NCBI GenBank assembly: GCA_016931895.1
Contig: JAFGDY010000254.1
Coordinates: forward strand, 1-42,553
Direction of reading: 5' to 3'
Source: Anaerolineae bacterium
GTDB taxonomy: Bacteria > Chloroflexota > Anaerolineae > 4572-78 > J111
DNA length: 42,553 nucleotides
The stretch's first letter is position 1; every line of letters begins with the position of its first letter. Under the pieces are notes generated by a model, which worked only from the letters and a program-made list of their open reading frames with translations, had not been told where the DNA came from and searched no databases. Shown here piece after piece: positions 27,434 through 36,400 of this stretch. The translations under genes and the position numbers were made by a program.

Positions 27434-30400
27434 ACCAGGCGCTGGCGGCAACGGCGGCAAGGCCGGGATCCGGGCCGCCGCCATTACCGACGTCCCATCC
27501 GTAAAGGTGACAATGACCGTATAGTTGAAAGTATCGGGCGGGAAGCGACTGCCGCCATCATCCGAGGCGTACAGGGTCACCACCACCTGTCCGGTGATCG
27601 TTTGGTCAATGGTGCCGTCATTATTGTTCAGGCGCGTGCCGCCATTAAAAATGCCCAACACCGGAATGGTGTTGACCACGGTATCCCACTCAGCGCCGGG
27701 CTGGCTGCTGACCAACTGCACCCTGGACACAGTTTTAGTGCCTGCGGAACCCGTATTGACCGTTAGCGAGAACGCGCCATCATTTTGACTGTCCGGTGTA
27801 AAGGCCAGCGGGTCGCTGCCGTCCACCTCCCGCACCCGGTCCTGGTCTTGCGCAATCCAACTCAAATTGGCCCATGGGCCGGAATAGTTCAAGAAAATAA
27901 TCGGCAGGTAAACGTGGATCAACGATGTTCCGCGCACGGGATGGGTAACCACGTTGCTGGTAGTTATTGGCGTCTGGTCACTGTCCAGGAGAGCCTGGTT
28001 GGTAAGGGTGGTGGTGAAATTGGTGGTTACCGTCACCCGGAAAGTCGCCGTCAGGCTGGCCCCGGAGGAGAAATTGGGCACGTTGACTATCGTCTGGAAA
28101 CCATTGAAGCTGACGCTGCCCAGGGTGGCCGTAATACTGTTGGTTACGTAAGCCGTACCAGCCGGGATAACATCGGCCAGAACCACATTCGTAGCCGGGT
28201 CGCCGCTATTGGAAACCACAATGGTATAGGTGATCGTGTCGCCTGGGTTTACGGGCGTGCCGCTGGGCGGGTCGGCGCTCTTAAACAAACCAAAGGTGGG
28301 CGTAACCACAATGGAACTGCTAATTACGTGCGTCACCACGCCACTGACCTGTGGCAGTGGCATCTGGGTGCTGGTGACGCCGGCCTGGTTGGAAATGAGC
28401 GTGCCACTCACGTTGCCGGTCACCGTTACGCCCAAGGTCACCGTTACCACCTGGCCCACGTTCAAGGTGGGGATATTGACCTGCACCGGGTTTGGCCCAC
28501 TAAGCGTACCGGTGACAGTGTTACTGGTCACCAAGTTTACGTTGGCATCTAGCAGATCAGAAATAACCACGTTATTTGCCGGGCCGGAACCGTTGTTGAG
28601 AACAGTAATGGTATAAGTAATGGGGTCGCCCGGCTCAACCTGGCTGCCGCCGGGTGGCGCGGCTGTTTTGGTGATGACCAGGGTAGGCGTGGGCACTACC
28701 GGAATGGTGCTGGTAACCACGTGCGTGACCGGCATTGACATCTGCACCGGCAGGGTGTTAGCCACAGCCTGGGCGGTGTTGGTGAAGATGGTGCCCGTGA
28801 CCACGTTGTTGACCGTCACCACTACGGTCATGGTCACCGCGCTGTTGACCGTTAAGGTGGGTACGGTGGCCGCCAATGGATTCGGGCCGCTGAGAGGATC
28901 ACCACTGCTCAACGTGGCGGTGATGAAACTGACCTCGGTCAAGGGCAGGGTGTCGGTGATAACCACGTTGTTGGCCGGGGCCGCGCCATTGTTGAGCACA
29001 ACTACGGTATAGGTAATCGCCTGGCCCGGCGCCACGGCTGAACCGCTGGGCGGAACCGCGCTTTTGGACACATTCAGGCGCGGGGTGTTGGTGGTCACCA
29101 ATGTTTGCTCAAAGGAGCAATTGTTGCCGGGAATAACGTCATTCTCAACGCTGCCAACGCAGACGGTGTTGGTGATGAAACCTCCCGGCGGGATGGTATC
29201 AACCCGCACGGCAAAGGTGATAACGTCACCGGAACCGGCCATTACCGTGCCCACGCTGTAGGTATAATCGCGGGTTGCGCCAACCTGGAACCAACCGCTG
29301 GGGCCGCCGGGACCAACAAAGCTGGTATGATCGGGCAGGGTTTCCGTAACCACTACGCCGGTGGCCGGGCCGGTACCCAGGTTGTTGTAGCTGAGGCTAT
29401 AGGTGATAACTTCGCCGGGCTGTACATAAGGCGGTTCAGTGGGACCACCCACACCATCATTCTTGAGGATAGACAAATCTATGCCGCAAAGCACCTGCAT
29501 CTGGGCGGCAGCGCCATTGTTGGGTGAATATTCATCCGGGGAGGTGGTGGTGATGGCGGCCGTATTGGTTAACGTTGAACTACAGGGCACGGCGGCATTT
29601 ATGTGGGCCGTAATCACAATGGCGCCGGTCAGCCCGGCCGGTATATCGCCAACGGACCATTGATAGGCTCGGCCAAAGGGGCCAAAGGCCGGCGGCGTGC
29701 TGGATATAAAACTAACGCTCAAGGGCAGCGTATCCGTTATGACCACATTGGTGGCGGTGAAAACGCCGGTATTGGTATAGTTCAGAGTAAAAACGACGTC
29801 CCGGTCCGGCGTTGTCACCGGCATATTAACGGCTTTGCTGATTCCCACGTCATCACAGATAAGAGTGGGCAGGGTAGTGGTGTAAACGTTGTTGCCGGGA
29901 TAGGTGTCGGTTTCCGCTGCAAATGCTTCGATACGATTGATCAAGGGGCGGAATAAACAGGTCCAGGCATCGGTATCCGCCGTTAAGGTAAAGGTGACGG
30001 TTTGGCCCGGATTGAGCTGGCCCATATTCCAGGTAACTTCATTCAGATTAAGGGTCGGCGATACGCCGCTTGTGTCGGTTACATAATTTGTGGCAAACGG
30101 CAGGGTATCGGTGATAATTACGTTGGTGGCGGTCAAGGCGCTCTGATTGTTTACCGTGATCGCGTAAGTCACCTGGTCGCCAGCGGTAGCCACGGTAGCC
30201 AGGGCTGTTTTGGTGATAGCCAGATTGGTGGTCAAAACCAGGCCGGGCATCACGTGCGTGACCGGCATTGACATTTGCACCGGCAAGGTGTCGGCCACAG
30301 CTTGGGCGGTATTGGTAAAGATGGTGCCTGTCACCACGTTGTTGACCGTCACCACCACCGTCATCGTCACCGCGCTGTTGACCGTTAAGGTGGGTACGGT

Positions 30401-33400
30401 GGCCGCCAATGGATTCGGGCCGCTGAGAGGATCCCCACTACTCAACGTGGCGGTAATGAAACTGACCTCGGTCAGGGGCAGGGTGTCGGTGATAAGCACG
30501 TTGGTGGCCGGGGCCGCGCCATTATTAAGCACAACGATGGTATAAGTAATTGTCTGCCCCGGCGCAACGGCAGAGCCGCCGGGTGGAACGGCGCTCTTGG
30601 ACACGTTCAGGCGCGGCGTGTTGGTAGTTACCAGAGTTTGCTCAAAGGAGCAGTTATTGCTGGGCACTACATCGTTGTCGGCGCTGCTAATGCAAACCGC
30701 ATTGGTGATATAGCTTCCCGACGGGATGGCGTCCACCCGCACCGCAAAGGTAATAACGTCACCGGAGCCGGCCGTTACCGCGCCCAGGCTGTAGGTATAA
30801 TCGCGCGTTGCCCCCACCTGGAACCAACCGCTGGGACTGCTGGGGCCAACAAAGCTGGTATGATCGGGCAGGGTTTCGGTCAACACCGCATTGATCGCAT
30901 CGCCCGTGCCCAGGTTGAGATAAGGCAGGCTGTAGGTGATCACATCACCCGGCTGCACAAACGGCGGTTCGGCCGGGCCGCCGACGCCATCATTTTTGTA
31001 AACCGCCAGGTCAACGCCGCAAACAACCTGAACCGTGGCGGCGGCGATATTGTTGAGCAGGTTTGCGTCGGTTGAGGCGGTAGTGATTTCGGCGGTATTG
31101 GTGAGCACAGAGTTACAGCCGGCGGCGGACACGTGCCCGGTGATAACAATAGTCCCGGCGGTCGCGCCCGGCAGGCTGCCGATAGGCCAACGGTAGGCGC
31201 TGCCAACCGAGCCGGAAGGCGGCGGCGTGCTGGATACAAAGACAATGTCGGCGGGCAGGGTGTCGGTGACTACCACGTTTGTGGCCGTTAAGATATTATT
31301 ATTGGTATAGGTCAAGGTAAAAACGACATCCTGGTTTGGCGAAGTCAAGCCTGTATTGACCAACTTGCTGATCGCCACGTCGTCACAAATGAGATCAGGC
31401 AGGTTAACCACGGCGGCATTGTTGGCGGTGTTACTCTCCGGCTCAAGACCAAAAGCTTCCACTCTGTTGGTCAACGGATGAACCAGGCAGGCAAAGGAGT
31501 CGGTGTCCAGGGTCAGGGTAAAGGCCACCGTTTGCGCCGGGGCCACCGGGCCGATGTTCCAGGTGAGGGGATTGGTGTTGGTGATAACCGGCAGGCCAAT
31601 GATGGTATTGGTTACGTAATAAGTGCCTGTCGGCAGGGTGTCGGTAATAATAACATTGGTGGCGGTGAGATTGCCATGGTTGGTGACGGTGATGGCGTAA
31701 ATGACCTGATCGCCCACAGTGGCTATCGTCGCCAGCGCCGTTTTACTCACCGCCAGGTCGGGCGAGGGAATGGTAGGCGTAACAATGTGTGTCACCGGCA
31801 ACGATGATTGCACGGGTAGGGTGTCGGCCATTGTCTCGGCGGTGTTGGTGAAAATGGTGCCGGTGACCACGTTATTGACCGTCACCATTACGGTCATAGT
31901 GATGGCGCTATTCACGGGCAAAGTGAGCGCGCCGACCGACAGCGGATTTGGGCCATTGATGGGGCCGCCGTTACTGAGGGTGGCGGTCACAAAGCTGACC
32001 TCGGTCAAGGGCAAGGTATCGGTGATCAGCACATTGTTGGCTGTGGCCGCGCCGTTGTTCAGCACTACCACGGTATAAGTGATGGCTTGACCCGCTTGAA
32101 CGGCGCTGCCGCCGACCGGTAGTGCTGTTTTGCTGATCACCAGGCTGGGGGTCAAGAGGACCGGATGGGCCACGATATTCGTGCTGATGGGCGCGGTCTG
32201 ATCGCTGTCAATCCGGGCCAGGTTGGTAATAACGGTCCCGGAGCCGACCGCGCCGTCAACCCGCACGGTGAATGTAAAGCCGGCCGATTGCCCGTTATTT
32301 AGCGTGCCCAGCGCCGCCACCAACGGGTCCGGCCCGCCGATACTGCCCTGGCCGGTGGCGCTGCTGACAAAGGTGGCGCTAATGGGCACAAAGTCGGTGA
32401 TGACCAGGCCGGTAAGGGGAGCAAGGCCGGTATTGGTAACGCGGATGGTGTAGGTGATGAGCGAGCCTGGCTGCACCACGCTGCCGCCAACCGGGCTGGC
32501 CGTTTTGACGGCACTCAACAGCGATGACGCCACCAAATGCGTGACCACATTGGTGGGGGTGGGGCTGGTTTGCGCGCTCCACACCGTGGCATAATTGGTC
32601 AGCACGGTACCGGAGATAGCGGCGCCGTTGACCTGCATGGTAGCCGTAAACACAACCCCGGCTCCCGGCCCCAACGAACCTACATCCACCACCACAGGAT
32701 TGGTGCCGGTAATGCTACCCTGGCCAGTGGCGCTGCCGACCAGGGTGGTGCTCAGGGGCAAACCGTCGCTGATGAACACGTGGGTGGCCTGGGCTACGGC
32801 GCTGGTATTGGTGACTCGGACGGTGTAGGTAATAAGATCGCCCGGATTGACCATACTGCCGCCAGCGGGGTTGGCCTGCTTGCTGATGGCCAGGGGCAAA
32901 GTAGCCACCACGTGGGTGACGGGGCCAGAAGTTTGCAGCGTTGAACTGATAGAAACGGTTTCGGCGGTATTGGTAAAGATGGCGCCGCTAACCACGTTGT
33001 TGACATTGACCACTATCGTCATCGTCACCGCGCTGTTGACCGGCAGGGTCAACCCGCTGACAGAGAGGGGATTCGGCCCGCTGATGGGCTGGCCGCTGCT
33101 CAAGGTGGCGGTCACAAAAGTAACGGCTGTAGGCAGGGTGTCGGTGATGGCAACGTTTTGGGCCTCAGCCTGGCCATCGTTGAATACCACCACTGTGTAG
33201 GTGATGGGTTGGCCCGGCTCAACCGTAGCGCCGGCGGCGGGGCTGGCCGCTTTGGCTATGTTCAAACGCGGCAAGTTAGAGGTGACCAGGGATTGCTCAA
33301 AAGAGCAGTTGTTGGTTAGAGTGATTTCTTCATCCGGGCTGCCCAGGCAAACGGTGTTGGTAATAAAGTTGCCGATCATCCCCGGCGGCAGGGTGTTGGT

Positions 33401-36400
33401 CACCTGCACGGCAAACTCAACCTGAAAACCGGAGCCGGAGGCGACATCGCCCAGGCTGTAGGTGTATTCGCGGCTAGCGCCCACCTGGAACCAGCCGGAC
33501 GCGCCCGCCGGCCCCCTAAAAGCGGTATAAGCCGGCAGGGTTTCGGTGAGCACCACGTTGTGGGCCGTGCCCCGGCCAATGTTGTTATAAAGGATGCTGT
33601 AGGTAAAAACCTCGCCGGGCTGGACAAAAGGCGGTTCGCCGGGGCCGCCCATCCGGTCGTTTTTGGCAACCACCAGATCGGGGATGCATCTGACCGTGAC
33701 GGCGGCGGCGGCCTGATTGTTGCCGGGATATTGGTCGGCCCCGGAGACAAAACCGGCGGTAACGGCGGCGGTATTGGTTAAAATAGAGTCGCAGGTTGCG
33801 GCGGCGGCCACGTGGCCGGTGATAACTATGGCGCCGGTCATATTGGGGGGCAGGTCGCCCACGTTCCATTGATAAACGTTGCCGGCGGCGCTGGAATAAA
33901 CGGGGGCGCTTTGCCCAAAACTGATGTCCAGGGGCAGGGCATCGGTAATAATGGTATTGGTGGCCGTAACCGCGCCCAGATTGCGATAAACCAGGGTAAA
34001 GGCTATATCCCGATCCGGGTTGATCTGCGGCAGGCCGGCCGACTTTTCAATAGCCACATCGCGGCAGCCTACGGCTGAGATGGCCGTGGTGGTATTGTTA
34101 GCCGGGTTGGCGTCCGGCTCGTTTGCGCCGGCCTCAAGGGTGTTGATCGCCGAGTTGCCCAGGCAGACGCTTGGCCCGGCCAGCAGGGTCAGGCTAAAGT
34201 TGCGCGACCCGGTAATGGGCGACAGCGCGCCGATATTCCAGGAGATAGGGCCGCTGCCGCTACCGTTATGCGGGAAAGGCAAGGTGTCGGTAACGTAGAT
34301 TGTTCCGGCAGGCAAGGTATCCGTTAAGACCACGTTATTGGCCGAACCCAGGCCCTGATTGGTGACGGTAATCAGGTAAGTAAGCTGCTGGCCGGGACGC
34401 GCCACGGGCGTCAGGGCCACTTTCTCCACCCGCAGGTCGGGCACGGCCCGCACGGGGGTCCATTCAATGGACTCGTTGTCGGCAGGTTCGGCATCCGGCT
34501 GGTTGCCGCCAATTTCAAGGCGATTTTCAAGCAGGGTAATGCTGCCGGGCAGGGTGGAAGTGACTCGCACCACAAATTGCAGTTTATCGCCTTCTTTGGC
34601 CGTGAGCGTGCCGGAAGTAACGCCCGGATAATAGCGATATTGGCGGGCGCTGCCCACCTGGAACCAACCGTTTGATCCGGCCGGCCCCACAAAATCGGTA
34701 TAATCGGGCAACGTCTCGGTGATGACCACGCCGGTAGCGGTAGCGTCGCCAGCGTTGACGTAACTGATGGTGTAGGTGATCAAATCGCCCGCGTACACAA
34801 AAGGCAGAGATGGCCCGCCCACGTTATCATTTTTGACCACCACCAAGTCAACCTGGCCGCACGGAATGGAGACCGGCCCGGCCTGGCTATAATTGTTGAT
34901 CAGATACGGCTCCACGGTGGTGGAGCCAATGCCAACGGCATTGGTAAACGACACGCTGCCGGTCAAACACGTGAGCGGGCGTATGCCCACCTCAAAGGAG
35001 CCGGACGCGCCGGAGGGCAGCACGCCCAGGTTCCAGGTGACCAGGCCGGTGGTGGTCATGGCGCCGCTGACGTACTCCACGTTGCCGTCCAGGAAATCGG
35101 TGATAACCACGTTGGCCATTGGTTCCAGACCGGCGTTGCGATAAGTTACCGTAAAGGTAGACACCTTGCCGTAACTGGGGGCTACATTCTGGATAGTTTT
35201 GGTGATAACCAGGTCCCGACAGGCGATGACGGGGGAGTTGGCCGGGGTGGTGGCGGCGGTATTGTTGGCATAATCGAGTTCCATCGTATCCCCCCGGACC
35301 TCGATAGTATTCAGCAGATATGTTTGGGCGCAGATGCCGGAATCGCTATCGGTTTGCAGGGTCAGACTGAAGTTAAGAGTCTGGCCGGGGTCAATTTGCT
35401 CCACATCCCAAATTACCGTATTGGTGGTAGTGCTGACCGGCGCGCTAATGACCGTGTTGCTTTGATAGGTGGCGCTGGCGGGAAGGGTGTCGGTGATGAG
35501 AACATTGGTGGCGGTGATGCTGCCCTGGTTGGTAACGGTAATAGCATACGAAACCGGATCGCCGGGGAAAGCCAGCGGGGTGAGGCCGGTTTTTTCTATG
35601 GCCAGGTCGGTTACGGCCCGCACCGGGGTATTTTCGTAAGAAACGTTGTCGGCGGGATAGGCGTCGGTTTCAGCGCCGCCAATCCTGACTTCGTTGTAAA
35701 CCACACTGACATCACCCGGCAACGTGGGGATGACCCGCACCACAAAACTCCGCGAGCCGCCGATAGAGGCCCCCACTGTATTTAAATTGTAGGTATAAAG
35801 CGAGCTGGCCCCTACCTGATGCCAGCCGGGCGGTCCCACAAAAATGGTGTGGGCCGGCAGTGTTTCGGTTAATACTACACTATGCGCCGGTTCGCCGCCC
35901 ACGTTCACGTAAGTAATAGTATAGGTGATCAAGTCGCCGGCCAGCACTTCCGGCCGCTGCGGCGGCGGCCCGCCCACGCCGTCGTTTTTGGTGACCACCA
36001 GGTCGGGGCTACAAGAAATGCTGCCCGATCCCTCAGTGTCAACATTGTTGCCGGGGTTGGCGTCGGGCCAGGGGGCGCCAATTTGGACCGTGTTGGTAAA
36101 ACTGGTTGTGCCAAAGCATGAGCCGGGATCGTATCTGAGGCCCACGTCAAATGAGCCGCTAGCACCCGGGGCCAGGTCGCCCAAATTCCAGGCAACGGTG
36201 CCGGTGGTTGTTATCGGCGGGCCGGTAGCAAAGGTATCGGTAACGTAATTAACATCGGCAGACAACAAATCGGTAATCACAGCGCCGGGCGCGGTGAAAA
36301 CGCCGGTGTTGGCATACTCAATGGTAAAGGTAATCACCTGGCCCAAGCTGGCCGCGCTGCTGATGCGAGTTTTGGTGATCACCAAATCCGACGCACATTC

